This document shows, piece after piece, positions 1 to 10,709 of a stretch of DNA of 64,000 nucleotides (positions are counted from its first letter, which is position 1; every line of letters begins with the position of its first letter). The notes under the pieces were generated by a model. It saw only the letters and a list, made by a program, of their open reading frames with translations, searched no databases and was not told where the DNA came from. Both the position numbers and the translations under genes were made by a program. Origin of the DNA: Filobasidium wieringae (taxonomy: Eukaryota; Basidiomycota; Tremellomycetes; Filobasidiales; Filobasidiaceae). Where the stretch lies: contig BCIV01000002.1 of the NCBI GenBank assembly GCA_001600055.1, positions 624,287 through 688,286 on the forward strand, read 5' to 3'.

Positions 1-10
1 TGTTGCATAC

Positions 11-561
11 CTTTGTAGTATAGTTCACCGATGTACTTGTGGAGATCAGAGTCTCCAGTGGGACACTCTCCAAACTCCATCGACCATCTAATCAGGTTTA
101 CGATCAGCTTGGAGTACCGCAATGTGGTATTTTTGAAACCTACCTAATGGATAAATCTGCTAGCTTCTTCCTCCATGCACCTTCCGATGTCATCAGAGCC
201 AACAGTTGAGTGATTCGAGCTAGAATATCGATTGACCTCAATTTTAGGTCAGATTTGAGGAATATGAACCAGCTGTACCTCTGCTTTCCGTATCAACGGC
301 TATCTCTGCTGTTTTGTATACTTCGACCATGTAACATCCTAAATCCGTTCCACTTCCCCATTCTTTCACCTTCATCAATTCCTTGGCAGAGACGAACAGA
401 ACATGGATTGCCTCTTGCTTGTGTCCAGAATGAACTAGTCGAGCGGCAGTCGTTCGAGCCTTTTGATGAGCGGAATAAGCGTCTGGAGGAGTCGCTTCCA
501 GGTAGCGGACGATAGGAGGTAGCAGTCTAGCAGGATCAGTGGGAAGGGTACGGGGCGGCAT
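11..561 (-). CDS. GET4: GET4, cytosolic subunit of the tail-anchored protein targeting complex (5' part only)
   Basis: The gene reads leftward and runs off the window. Three coding segments are visible: 279-561, 144-180 and 11-87, joined by GT-AG introns that keep one frame. The protein has an EAIHVLF-like helical-repeat segment and a GSGTDL motif near residues 69-74, both typical of Get4/TRC35. Exon 3 carries the family pattern in which WSMEF is followed by an LHKYIGELYY stretch. In other fungi Get4 is an alpha-solenoid that binds Get5/Sgt2 and passes tail-anchored clients to Get3. The start at 561 (MPPRTLP) is the first ATG in frame. GET1, the membrane receptor of the same pathway, lies about 5 kb away. 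Confidence 0.85.
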
Positions 562-1734
562 GATGAGCTACAATTTTGTTCAGTCAGAGTCTATCGGAAG
601 AACGGAAAAGGATGGCTATGGTTAATGTACATATCCGAGCTGTCCGTACTACTGATTAGATGACGAACCATGCGCTTCCAGCGCGACGCTTGTGAGCCTC
701 CGAGCTGCGTCTACACTAGTACTAGGCCTAACCTACGACTAAGACGAACACATTTCTGATCAACCTCCAAGCCATGTAAATATTTAGAATCAGGCCATGT
801 AGCACGATGTCTTCGTTCGACTCTTGACGACCACTTCATGTTATCTTGGAGCTCGTTTCAATAATAAGAGGTCAGGCAGCACAAATACATGGCAAGATGG
901 AAAGAACGACGATCTACTGCAGCGTCTTTGGAGGGGGAATTAGCTGTGGCGGAGATCAGCTGAGAGGTGGGTCGTCGTTCTGCGAATTGCATGATAAGGC
1001 CTTGCTCGGTTTGAGAGAAACGCCTTGACGAGGAGTATAAGATGCGAACATTTGTCAGATCCGGTGTCATATGCTCAACCCTATCTATCATTCAATACGG
1101 ACTTTTTCCCAGTTGTGGAAGGTTCATCACAGTACCTATTGATAGGTTCCTACTTTCTGCTTGATTTCTAGCCAAGATCACATGATCTTCAACCCAAGGA
1201 TCGGTCAAACCGGATCAAGAAAGGTCCAAATCTAGGTTCATCGAAAAAGTCAACAGACTTTCGCAGCTATGTGTACCTTTCAATGACACTTAGGCCTTTG
1301 ACCTCAGTATCGGCCACGAACTACCACCAAATGATACCGATTCGGCGAACGAACGCAACGCAATTGGGCTAGATCATAAGGGAATGCTAGATGAAGAACA
1401 TTTGATGTGACGGTATTTCATCTGGCTTTCCAAATGAACGACATCTGGCCTTGTGAAGAGGACTCGTGTTCCGCATACAAAGCGTATGCACACGGCAGCC
1501 GTCTATTTGGAACCTCGAAAAGGTCCATCGTGCTCATATGAAATCACTTGGAAAGGTCAAATATCGACAGCCGGAAACAATCGCTCCTCGTCGAGGATAT
1601 TTACTATGCTGCGCCAGCTGTACCAAGCGATTTTTTATTTTTTCCAACCTGGAAATGATCGGTAAGATACTTCTCCAGATGACTTTTCACATCGTATTCG
1701 TGTTATTCAGAAGCGCAGCAATCCCTAAGGCGCA
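562..1734. other. Intergenic stretch, no gene supported
   Basis: About 1.2 kb between the GET4 start and the decayed gene-family copy. Only short overlapping reading frames on both strands are present (for example 846-1028 + and 858-1091 -). None shows a recognisable domain or a convincing splice pattern. The right end, 1453-1734, may hold worn 5' sequence of the family copy that follows, but I could not extend the match to the second copy at 57 kb into it. Confidence 0.5.
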
Positions 1735-2157
1735 ATGTGTGGTTGCTACCCCAAATATGATCCACAACCTTTAGTATCAATGCTGGCACTATTACACAGC
1801 TTGAATTTGTGGTCAGAACGGTATCCTCTATACACCGTCCTCATCGATTTCTACTTGGATTCTGTAGTGGCCAAGGACAAGAAACTAGCCGTAGTAAGCT
1901 TTATCAAACAACTAAACTACGGTGTGTCAGTATCCACAGGCGTTGGAGCAAGATCCGTGCAAGTCCATAACTTAGACCAAAGGCACCGGACGGTATCGAC
2001 ATGGGTCAAGGACGTTTTGAAATCAGGGGACCTAGACTGCATCATCTGCGGGGCAAAGGTGGTCAAACAGTTGGAACAACTAGGTAAGCGTGGTCATGAT
2101 TATAGCAGGGCCATGCATGTACTAAAGGCGACAAAAAGGGTGTCAGCCCATCTCTGA
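1735..2157 (+). pseudogene. Copy A of a dispersed gene family (probable gene fragment)
   Basis: A 140-codon frame whose first 108 or so codons match the minus-strand locus at 56746-57201 along its length. Shared landmarks are CGCY near the start, RYPLYTVL, DFYLD, KQL-YG-SV, GVGA, DLDQR and RTVSTWV-DVL. The N-terminal part is hydrophobic (MLALLHSLNLW), as in a membrane segment. Copy A is continuous at the position where copy B carries a 64-nt intron. No start with sensible upstream sequence is visible and the frame looks like the 3' portion of a larger gene. I do not recognise the family; a polytopic membrane protein is possible. It could be a remnant or an expressed short gene. Confidence 0.45.
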
Positions 2158-2183
2158 GCTTGCAATACGTTCATAGGGTGCAA

Positions 2184-2249
2184 AAATAAATATTTAGGTT
2201 GTTTCCAACCCATTTCTGTTATCCAGCGTGTCATCCTTATGCAGGGGCC

Positions 2250-2281
<32 letters not shown>

Positions 2282-2307
2282 TCGTAGTGCACACCGAAGT
2301 GGCATAC
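2184..2307 (-). ncRNA. U6: U6 spliceosomal snRNA
   Basis: The minus strand holds the canonical U6 core: AAAATTGGAACGATACAGAG with the ACAGAGA box (plus coordinates 2260-2266), the AGC triad (2252-2254) and the CCCCTGCATAAGGATGA segment that pairs with U4 and forms the internal stem-loop. A 5' hairpin with a TTCG loop precedes it, with GTA/TAC and CAC/GTG pairing, and a T5 run at 2182-2186 marks a Pol III stop. U6 acts in the spliceosome catalytic centre. No TATA element or downstream B box could be recognised. No intron interrupts the conserved core, unlike U6 genes of some basidiomycetes. The exact ends are approximate. Confidence 0.95.
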
Positions 2308-2585
2308 TGTACCGACTACAACCGCTCCTGTTAGTAACAAACGGCGCGTCTATCGTCTTTTGAGGCACATGCGCGCCCCGGCGAGAGCGCATATGCGCTC
2401 TCACGGCGGGCTTGTCCTGAATCCGGACCGATCTTGAGCAAGTTGCGGCATCTTCACCTTTCATACCAATACCGAACGAAACAGCCCTTTTTCTGCGAGA
2501 ACCTGCTAGACTACTCCCCCTGACTCGCTCTATCACCCTCACGAGGTCTGGCGACCTCGCTCAGCATCTCACGCTGGCCGTTACC

Positions 2586-4105
2586 ATGTCGACCCAATCC
2601 CTCGCCTCGCGGCTCTCACTACCGTGAGACCCTCTCGACTCGCTCTTGCTTGCACTTTCCTAATGACCGGCTTCTCCCAGAGCCTTCCTACAACGAGCTC
2701 TGACAACAGAAGGCTTCCGAACCCTCTCCGATTTCGACCAGATCACTTCCGAAGAATTGGCACAAGGTGAAACTCATCGAACTCTTCACTTCCCGACTGC
2801 GCTCGCTCACGCTCCCGCATGCAGACCTCGATATCGCCCACGACGTGGCTGAAGACATCCTTCGACAAGTCGAAGCATGCAAGGGTGAGTATAACATCAC
2901 CTGGCTTCAGATATGGACCTAAAAAACGCTACTCGTCGCAGCCGGACCTTCATCGCAGATCCCGCTGAAAAAGGCACCTCGCACATGGTCCTCAGGCAGC
3001 ACCGCAGTCGACGAGCTCTTTCGCCCTCTCGCACACACAACGTCGAGCGCTCCTTCTAGTGCTGTTTCACCCGCCCTTCGGCCGGGCGACTCTGGAATTT
3101 CTGGCGACCGACATTTCGGCCTGAGACCGGGTGACATCGCTGAAATTGCAGGCCCACCCGGTTCAGGCAAGACGAGTCTTCTCGTGACGACCGTCATCAA
3201 CGCGAGGTTGGACGATTTGGACTCGCACGTTTTGGTGGTGGGTGAGAGTGCCCGTGCGTGTTCCACCTTCTGGCCAAGAATCTCACGACTTTCCGCACTT
3301 AGACACGGAAGGTGGGATAACCCCGTCAAGGCTTAAAGAGGCGTTCTTGCGATGCACATCACCACACACGCCGCACGAGCTCCTCCACGGAGTACACCTC
3401 GTCCGAGCCACGACACAGACGCAATTCCTGGCCTTCTGGCACACGCTCGACATCTGGCTGACCCGGCATCCAGAGGCAAGTATCTCTTGTCGGGAATCGC
3501 AACCACCAGCAACCTGACCCTGTACCTCGCAGACCCGACTCGTGGTCGTCGACACCTTGTCATTTCACTTCCGCCAACCTGGCAACGACTTGGCTCACAA
3601 ACGTCGCTCGATGGAACTGCAAGTCGATTTTAATTTACGTGCCCCCCGACACAGCTGACTTGCCCGCGTACACAGAATCAGACAGACCGTGGCTAAAGCG
3701 TCTACAAAACACTCTTGCGCGATCCTCATCGCCGATCAGATGGCTACGAAACTCTTGACAGCGGAAAACAAACCCGCCAACTTTGACACTGGCGATCGAG
3801 CCGTTCTCATGCCACAACTCGGTGACGCTTGGCAACCACCACGAACTGCCAAACTTGTCATCTTCAAAGCCGGTCGAGGTTATGGCGAGAGGTGAGTATA
3901 ACAACTCTATACGCTGGGATGCACATCACTAATCCTTCCACCGCAGATACGCCTACGTCGCTAGACGACCGGGAGAGACTGAAGACCGACCGTGGGCCGC
4001 TTTCAACATCGATGTGAGCAGCCATCGCGTCGAGACGACCAATTCGCCAATGACATCTTTCACGCACAGGATCACGGACTGCTATGCGATCGGATTCTCG
4101 AATAG
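2586..4105 (+). CDS. RecA/Rad51-family recombination protein (Rad51 paralog)
   Basis: Splicing by eye gives a protein of about 353 residues. It has an N-terminal helical domain of the Rad51 type (residues 14-60), Walker A GPPGSGKT at about 132-139, Walker B LVVVDT at about 222-227 followed by SFHFRQP, and an ILIADQMATK segment near 264-273 matching the L2 region of Rad51 paralogs. Rad51 paralogs assist Rad51 loading in homologous recombination. Which paralog this is (Rad55, Rad57, RAD51C or XRCC2-like) cannot be settled by eye. Two introns, 3476-3532 and 3619-3675, fit only with GC donors (GCAAGT); GT alternatives break the frame. The last exon ends with the TAG at 4103-4105. U6 is divergent upstream. 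Confidence 0.85.
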
Positions 4106-4390
4106 TTGTACCCATAGTAATTTAAAAGCACTCATAATACGCTCTGCCCATGCTGCCCATCTGCCATGCATGACCAAGGGATAATTACGATTTCTCGACA
4201 TTGCGCGACTGTGCGTCGACGAGTCTCAGGCCAGGCTCAATCGATCGGGATGGACCGACTTGCCACAGACATCTCCTCGTTCATGTGCTTATTCATCACA
4301 CACCCGGCCATGCCTCAGGTCACTACATACCTCACCGTATTCTTCCTCGCCACAAGCTTCTTCTTGTTGACTCCCGCCTCCAACGAGTAC

Positions 4391-5320
4391 ATGTTCCGAT
4401 TGAAACAATTCCTGGCACCTTTCACGACTTCTGCAAGCACCATGGCCCATACCAAAACTCCTCCCGCTCCTACCGTACCCACCGCCATCAAGAGCCGTGA
4501 GAACCTGACTCCCAGTGAAGGAGGTGAGACTGCAGCCCTTTTGACGTCCATGGAATGCATCTAATCTGCCTTGAGATCGCAGTGGAAACTGCCGTCTTTG
4601 CAAGTGGATGCTTCGTAAGTGCAGAGATTTCGATCTTGCCTTGAGCTAGACATCCTGACTCTCGTGTCATCTACAGTGGGGAACCGAACACCTTTTCAAG
4701 CAGTACTACTCTCATCTTCCTAAATTCTCCGCCGTCTCCGGTTACACCGGTGGCCAGGACTCTGGCAAGGCCCCTAGTGAGTATCTATCTTGCCATCATC
4801 GATCGCATGCCTTGCTAATTCGCCCAACGCAAAGCCTACCGTGAAGTCTGCTCCGGTACCACTGGCCACGCCGAGGCTGTCAAGGTCACTTACCACGCCG
4901 GTTCCGTCGGATACGGAGAACTGGTAGAGTTCTTCTACAGGACGCACGATTCCAGCACCATCGATCGTCAGGGACCAGACAGGGGAAGCCGTGAGTATTC
5001 GACGGACTACAAGGCCAGAACCTTGAACTGACCTTTTCTCGAACAGAATACCGTTCGGCCATCTTCTACACCACCCCCGAGCAAAAAGAAGTCGCCGACA
5101 AGGTCACTGCCGAGGTTCAGGAGCAGCAGTACGTCAAACGCGCTGCAAACGAATACGACTCTTACTCATGCAATTCTCACTACTCAGCGTCAAGGGTAAG
5201 CCCATCGTGACTCAGATTGCACCTCTGGGCAAGTGGTACGACGGCGAAGATTACCACCAGAACTACCTGTTCGACAACCCGAGTGGATACCAGTGTCCCA
5301 CTCATCGATTGTACTGGTAG
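4391..5320 (+). CDS. MXR1: Peptide methionine-S-sulfoxide reductase (MsrA)
   Basis: The spliced protein has the MsrA signature GCFWG with the catalytic Cys at about residue 54, SGYTGG, HAEAV, FFYRTHD and the C-terminal DYHQNYL segment. It reduces methionine-S-sulfoxide in proteins using thioredoxin and protects against oxidative stress. Five introns are apparent; one splits the catalytic GCF/WG motif (donor after TTC, acceptor before TGG). The start is ambiguous. ATG 4391 gives a basic presequence-like leader (MFRLKQFLAPFTT) that would suit mitochondria. ATG 4442 would give a cytosolic form, and ATG 4310 adds a hydrophobic segment. Alternative starts making two forms are possible. Confidence 0.93.
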
Positions 5321-5412
5321 ACGACTTCCAAATGGTTGTACATGTAAATATGCGAATGATATAAATTCCACGTTCCTGTACACGTGCTATGATTACTGCC
5401 ATCTTCGCCCGC

Positions 5413-6341
5413 TCAATCCACCTCGATAACATCATCTTCTATGGGCACAGGCTCACGTGGACCCGCAGCGGCAGCTGGGACGGGAGTGCTAAGTTTAGGT
5501 TGAGGAGTGGTAGCGTTTGGTATGTTTGAGTCTATGTGCATCGCTTTCAGTCACGACACACGGCAAGACCAGGACACGACGACTCACTGGAAGTCTGTTC
5601 CGTCTTACTGGGAAAGACTGCAGCCATAATCTGAGGGACCCACGCTTTGACGAGGTCCTCTGCAGTAGCTACGACCCGCTTGCAGATCACTGACCAGGCT
5701 GCGACGCTGATTGAACCTAGATACGTATGCGAATGTCAGGCGACAACATACTGCCACGTAGACCACCCATACATACCCCTGGGACCACCTCCAAAGCTCA
5801 GCAACCACCCAATGACACCCGGTGCCCAACCATAAGGCATCCAAAACACGGGTTGACGACGGTAATACCAGCAGATGACGAGCTGAAATCCCGAGGTGAA
5901 GATATAAATGACAGTAGAGAATAGCTTGTTGAATCCCGATCGTTGCGACGTGACAGAGGTATCTATGAATCGAATCAAATTAGCGAACCAGTCGTTCTAC
6001 TAGCTGTACCAGACTCACTAATTTTTGTCAACTCGTCCATACCTCTATCCAACTTTCTTCGCAACTTTGCCCACTTTGCAAACTGGTCCTGCGAGCTCGT
6101 CGCATTGAGTTCTGCCTTCGTGGTCAGAATATCCTTTTTCAGAGCTCTTTGTTTCGTGTATGACGAGCTCAAGAAAAGGTATTGATAACCAGAGAAGGCC
6201 TACGATACCACACGGTTAGTCCGCATTCACCGTTCCCATCGACCAGGTGCAGCTTACCAGCTCGACCAACACGGATTTGCCTATCCAGGAAACCACGTTG
6301 GTACTGAATATCACCAGTAGGATAAGTAATGCCAACTCCAT
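5413..6341 (-). CDS. GET1: GET1, ER membrane receptor subunit for tail-anchored proteins
   Basis: It begins with a transmembrane segment (MELALLILLVIFSTNVVSW). A coiled coil follows with the family block ELNATSSQDQFAKWAKLRRK, which in yeast Get1 contacts Get3. Two further hydrophobic segments end the protein, around WMPYGWAPGVIGWLLS and ISVAAWSV. Short GT-AG introns split the coding region into five exons with a consistent frame. Get1 with Get2 releases tail-anchored proteins from Get3 for ER insertion. It is divergent from MED10 across about 214 bp, which probably contains both promoters. The tail after the last membrane segment is poorly conserved and ends in an acidic stretch (PIEDDVIEVD). 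Confidence 0.93.
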
Positions 6342-6555
6342 GACGATGGTTGTATTTATTTGCTTCCAGAACGAACTGGATATCGAGATTATTGCTAGAG
6401 AACACATGTTTGAACCTTGATCGAACGCTGGCAGCTCCGGACTTTCGATACTCGGCGGCCGGTTTTCGCGTAGATTCTGGATCATCTACGGCTCAACCAA
6501 TTCGACTCCATCTCTGACGACTATCCTCTTGGCCTCTTGACCCGCTCTGCCAACC

Positions 6556-7346
6556 ATGCAGACGCAACCTAACATCCCCAAACTCAAAATCAAGCTCAAG
6601 GCGAACCCCTCGTCTGAAGATGTCCCCCAGGCTGACGTCCCGCTCACGCCTGAACAGGAACAAGCCAAACAGAGGGAAATGATGGAGAGCAAGTTGTTGG
6701 AAACCATCGACACCTTGTGGCAGATCGAACTTAGAGCAGGAGACGTCGCAGAAGGTCAGGAGGAGTTCTTGGTTGATGACCTGTAAGTGCCTGATGTATG
6801 CTACCGCATCTCGCTCTGCTGACCTGTTCTCATACACTACTAGGCAAACTCTCGTTGCCAGCTACAAAGACATGTCTGAGCTGGCTAGCCAGATGACTGA
6901 AAGCGTACACTACAGTGCAGTACAGTCAGTCGAAATGGTAGCAATCTAGGCAAAGAACCTCTTCTGATGCTCTCAACTCCCTCAGACAGGTTGATGCTGA
7001 CATGAACCCCCACAAGCACACTCGAGATCTGCTAGGTAGTGCTCTTAGGGCAAATCAGCTCGGTAACGCTCGTATTAAGGCATATGAAGTGAGTCTTGTC
7101 GGTGGATAAGTGGGCCAGCCAATGTTGATCTTCCAAACACATGATGTTCAGTCATACCATGACACCCTTGCCGACGTCATAGGTCAAGCGTTTCCTGATC
7201 TAACCAGCGTTCTTCAGCCAATCAATAAACCAGGCCCTCTCCCTACCACCACGCAAGCAACTGACCAGGGCCAGGAAGCACAAGAGAAGAAATCTGAGCA
7301 GGTCAAGGCAGAGATGGAAGACGTCAAGATGGATGTTCAGGGCTGA
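6556..7346 (+). CDS. MED10: Mediator complex subunit 10
   Basis: The spliced protein has the Med10 core: LLETIDTLWQIE, then LQTLVASYKDM, then VDADMNPHKHTRDLL with LRANQLGNARIKAY, and a final FPDL segment. Med10 (Nut2 in budding yeast) sits in the middle module of Mediator and links activators to RNA polymerase II. Three introns are seen; the second begins with GTACAC rather than GTAAGT or GTGAGT. The C-terminal tail is polar and lysine/glutamate rich and looks disordered. ATG 6556 gives a PKLKIKLK leader before the first conserved helix. Confidence 0.9.
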
Positions 7347-7854
7347 GAGGGAGTTCGCTTGACGACACGATCTCACTCCCATCCTGGGAAGAAAGCGGTG
7401 GTTTAGAAGCCGGGCATCTTCGACAGCATTCTCCGCGAGTCAGGCTTTGAGACTAGTTCGCATGAAAGCAATCTCAGCGTTTCGCATCAGTACAACGGGA
7501 CCCTCCATCGACACTGCTCGAGGCCTTACTGACTGTTCCCTTGCTCGGAAGGGGCTGTTCTACGTGGCACAGTGCCGGAGGATTATCAAGCCTAGACAAC
7601 ACTGGACGATTTCCTATCACTGGAGCAAGTTGCGCACGATAACCAGCACTCGATAAGGGGTCCTTTTCTCTCTTGAGTGCACAAGATAGATGAAGCTATC
7701 GCTTGAACGAGCCTTGTGCAAACTATCTGCATTCGTATATTTAATACATTTCAATGTCGCGATTTCAGTTGAACAATCTTTCAACGATACATGTTCCCGT
7801 CGCTTTCCTTCGTGCTTCATGGTTGTTAGAGATTTCTAGAAACCGAGTGATGGC
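7347..7854. other. Intergenic stretch between convergent genes, nothing recognised
   Basis: This lies between the ends of MED10 and of the small minus-strand gene and probably holds both 3' UTRs. Reading frames at 7447-7656 and 7617-7820 are short, overlap on opposite strands and show no domain. Confidence 0.5.
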
Positions 7855-8256
7855 TCAGCAAGGTCGATGAATGAGCACGCCGCATCTCAGCTTACAAGCA
7901 GTCTTTCCCAAGTCTCCCCTCTTATCACTACCGTCGCTATCGAACTCCTGCTGACCAACACTCGCACTGGCTTCTCCCTTGGTGGGGTCGGGAGGGGTGA
8001 TCTTATCGCCCTTGCCAAGACCTAGATCCTGCTTGCCGGATGCGGCGTCAGGAGAACCTTTGTATCCGGGAGCACTCTCTGCGAATCCGGGAGGAGGTTC
8101 GTTTCCGTTGGAGATGCTGTCGGGCTTCTTCTCGGGAGTGTCCATGGTAGGGGTGGGCACTTTACCGGCACCTTTAAAGGCGGAAGAGGTGGAGCTGAAA
8201 GCCGCTACACGGGTAGGCCGGATCGAACGGAGTTGGGTACGGAAGAGCATGGACAT
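7855..8256 (-). CDS. Small hypothetical protein with a mitochondrial-type presequence
   Basis: One uninterrupted frame of about 133 codons. The N-terminus (MSMLFRTQLRSIRPTRVAAF) is rich in Arg and Ser and lacks acidic residues, as in mitochondrial targeting signals. The rest is Gly/Pro/Ser/Asp rich with EPPPGFAESAPGYKGSP in the middle and looks largely disordered. A conserved-looking GDLGKTACK segment lies near the end. I do not recognise the family. ATG 8256 is chosen because the longer in-frame extension has no presequence character. A CACGTG palindrome lies 136 bp upstream. The final residues could change if a 3' intron is present. Confidence 0.6.
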   Translation of the reverse strand: MSMLFRTQLRSIRPTRVAAFSSTSSAFKGAGKVPTPTMDTPEKKPDSISNGNEPPPGFAESAPGYKGSPDAASGKQDLGLGKGDKITPPDPTKGEASASVGQQEFDSDGSDKRGDLGKTACKLRCGVLIHRPC

Positions 8257-8391
8257 TTCGTTTGATATATTGTGAATGAAAGTGTTTGGAAATGAGACAG
8301 CGACCTTCCAATGCATTGCGCCGGGTCGGGCTGCTTATATACGTTCGAGCTCCATCCGATCGATTCAGCTGTCGTCATCACCGATGACCGT

Positions 8392-8403
8392 GATCACGTG
8401 ATC
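8392..8403. promoter_or_regulatory. 12-bp CACGTG palindrome (E-box)
   Basis: A perfect 12-bp palindrome with the core TCACGTGA, bound by bHLH factors such as Cbf1/USF in fungi. It lies upstream of the minus-strand gene starting at 8256. Its use here is inferred from position only. Confidence 0.5.
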
Positions 8404-8652
8404 GCAGTGTTATGGGATGATGACAGTAAGCGAAGCGCTGCTGGGGAGACGGGATGTCGGATCATGCAGATGATACAGGTGGAAATCGAAGATTCGATGG
8501 TTACATATATCAGAACGAGAGTAGTATAGGATGGTGATAATGTGGGATGTATTTGACGCTGAGCGCGGTGTGTTTTCGAGCTGACAACGGGTGGTTGTCA
8601 ACGTGCGTCCAGATGTACACTTTGATGTTGGCTTACCGGATAGACGACGTTC

Positions 8653-9860
8653 TCAGGCTCCTACGACCAACTTGGCGATCCCGTTGTATATCGATTGCAA
8701 AGGAAGATTTCCATTGTTGTTATCCACGGCATAGTTGTTGCAGAGGCTGTTCTTGAACAGCTGAAACTTGATTTTGTCCTCGGCAACTCCAAGTTGGGGT
8801 CCGGCTTTAGCGAGACGAGCCAGTACTAGAGGCTTAAGGTCCTCCAAGGCTCTGTCAAAGTCCAAGGTGTATACACCCGCCGTCGATGTAAGTCGTGTGT
8901 CCTTCCGGATAGCTTGTATCATGTTCTCGTTGATCTTTGGATATTTATCGAGCAGAGGAATCAATCGAGCCATGAAGATCTATCGTTTGGTCGATTTGTG
9001 TGTTATCGAGCGAGATCCTATCGAATCATCTGGAACACCAACCTTCGGTCTCTCCAGAAAAACGACTTAGTATGATTCTTCTTGGGCATCATCATCAGAA
9101 GGCGTGTCTCCGCCAAGTCGGCCTGCGGCACATCCCGATCAGTCTCTTGGAGGACTAGAAGAGCTCCGAACTGAATTGCGGCATGCTCCACAGAATTGCT
9201 ATCGCACATCTTTTGTGATGGCATCAGTGCCGTCATATAGAACTGTACAGGGAGAGACTGCTACCTTTGGCTGGTAAGACTTGAAAAAGATCGCTGCGGA
9301 TTTGGCTTGTATGCTATGGGATCTTTGATGGATGCTTGTGTAGATGACGTAGGAAGTCAGTGTACTTTCAGGGTTTTCGAAGCAGTCCGTCCTGATATAC
9401 GAAGGTGCTCTATCGATGCCTATCTTGCTCAGCGTGGCGATTTGCTTCGTTTCAACCCGAGTACCCTGGGACCCTCATTTTCAACGAATTTTCACCTTTC
9501 GAACGACATGGCACAGTGGCGTTCCCCTCAAAACTCGAAAAGTGTGCCAAAGGTAGGTGATTTGAAGGAAGGTGAGACCGTCGCAATTGGAACGATACGG
9601 ACTTGTGTTTATTCTCGTTTGCTGGCGCTTCGGGAGGTTGTTTGCTCACAAAGCTTGAAAGCGGCGCGTACGGGGAGTAAAAATCACGCGTTTCATCGTC
9701 CTCGTCAATTTTCCGTGAGAGCAAGATCCGGGTATCATACATCTCCGGCTGATGTCCGATGTTTGACTCACTTTGTGACTACAAAACTCAGATACCTTTG
9801 ATCTTTGTCATGTTGTAAAGCTTCTAAAGCTTCTCTAAGCTGTGTAAGTCCTGTGATCAT
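8653..9860 (-). CDS. Unrecognised multi-exon gene (structure tentative)
   Basis: The clearest part is the last exon. It encodes ARLIPLLDKYPKINEN, then LTSTAGVYTLDFDRALEDL and a KFQLFKNSL segment, ending in KLVVGA at 8653. Upstream exons are suggested by plausible GT-AG introns at about 9058-9003 (reading leftward), before a QFGALLVLQETDRDVP exon, and by a possible first exon starting at ATG 9860 (MITGLTQLREAL) that ends before a GTGAGTC donor. The middle, 9300-9700, has several open frames and I could not choose one splice path. No known domain was recognised. It is divergent from the gene at 10111. Treat the exon map, and the start especially, as provisional. Confidence 0.4.
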
Positions 9861-10110
9861 TCCAGTCACGTCGACACAGCTTGTCCGTTAGACGCAGTAT
9901 ATCACCAGTCGCTCAATCATTCTTTTCGAGTCAAGAATCTTCAACAGAAGCGTCAGCATAATTCGTTCTATCGATGAAACTACACCAGCCTAAGCCCACG
10001 ACATCGTAAAGTATATAGCATGCCCCCACGTACTAGCTTCCAGATCACGGAACCCTGACCGCTCTCTAACGCTTTGTCACACAGCTCAACCTGCGCAGTC
10101 CGCTTCGACA

Positions 10111-10709
10111 ATGCAATACATGGACATCGCCAAAGGTCTAGGTATCGAGAAAATCATCGATGATTACTGGTAAGGTGTCCGATCTCCGCTATCCTAGTTG
10201 TAATCATTCCTGACGTGGTGTGTCGCTTCCTATCATCGTAGGGATACCCCAGTTCCCCGCAAAGACTTGGCCGAGACAATCGTTCTGACTCAGCAGTCGA
10301 AGGTCTTGCATAGAGAAGAAGAAGTCAGTGGTTCTACGACCATGGTGCAACACGCTCGGTACACTGAACTCCGTCTCGTGTTCCTTCACAGTTTTGGACA
10401 GATCACATTGTGTTCGTCAGGAGGATGTTGCCGATCGCAAGGGCATATCAGAAAGAGGTCAAGAATCTGATTGGTATGTGCGCCCTTGTCTCCGATCCTT
10501 CGATAATTGGGCCTCATGCGATGCGTTCTCTAGCAAAGGAAACCCGTTCTAATGGCCGAGAAGAAGCGTTGAAAGTCAAAGGTGCTCTGGGACTTTCATG
10601 GACCGAGATGGCGCGATTACCTGAACTAAGAGATGCCTGCAGGACGACTCTCATATCGAAGACTGGATATCTATCTCCATCTTCCTTGAATGAGAAGCGA
10701 TTTGTATAA
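10111..10709 (+). CDS. Small hypothetical helical protein
   Basis: Four exons give about 134 residues with a steady frame: MQYMDIAKGLGIEKIIDD, then RKDLAETIVLTQQSK, then FWTDHIVFVRRMLPIARAY, then the tail from AKETRSNGREEALKVKG to RFV. The second donor is GTCAGT after three Glu codons; this choice is forced because it alone keeps the FWTDH exon open. The sequence is charged and probably mostly helical. It has no signal peptide or membrane segment. I do not recognise the family. Codon use and clean splice sites make it look like a real gene. Confidence 0.6.

Noticed and set aside
3482..3619. Normal GT donors for the two Rad51-paralog introns
   Set aside because: Using the nearby GTATCT or GTCGAT donors shifts the frame away from the Walker B and DQMATK motifs or adds a stop.
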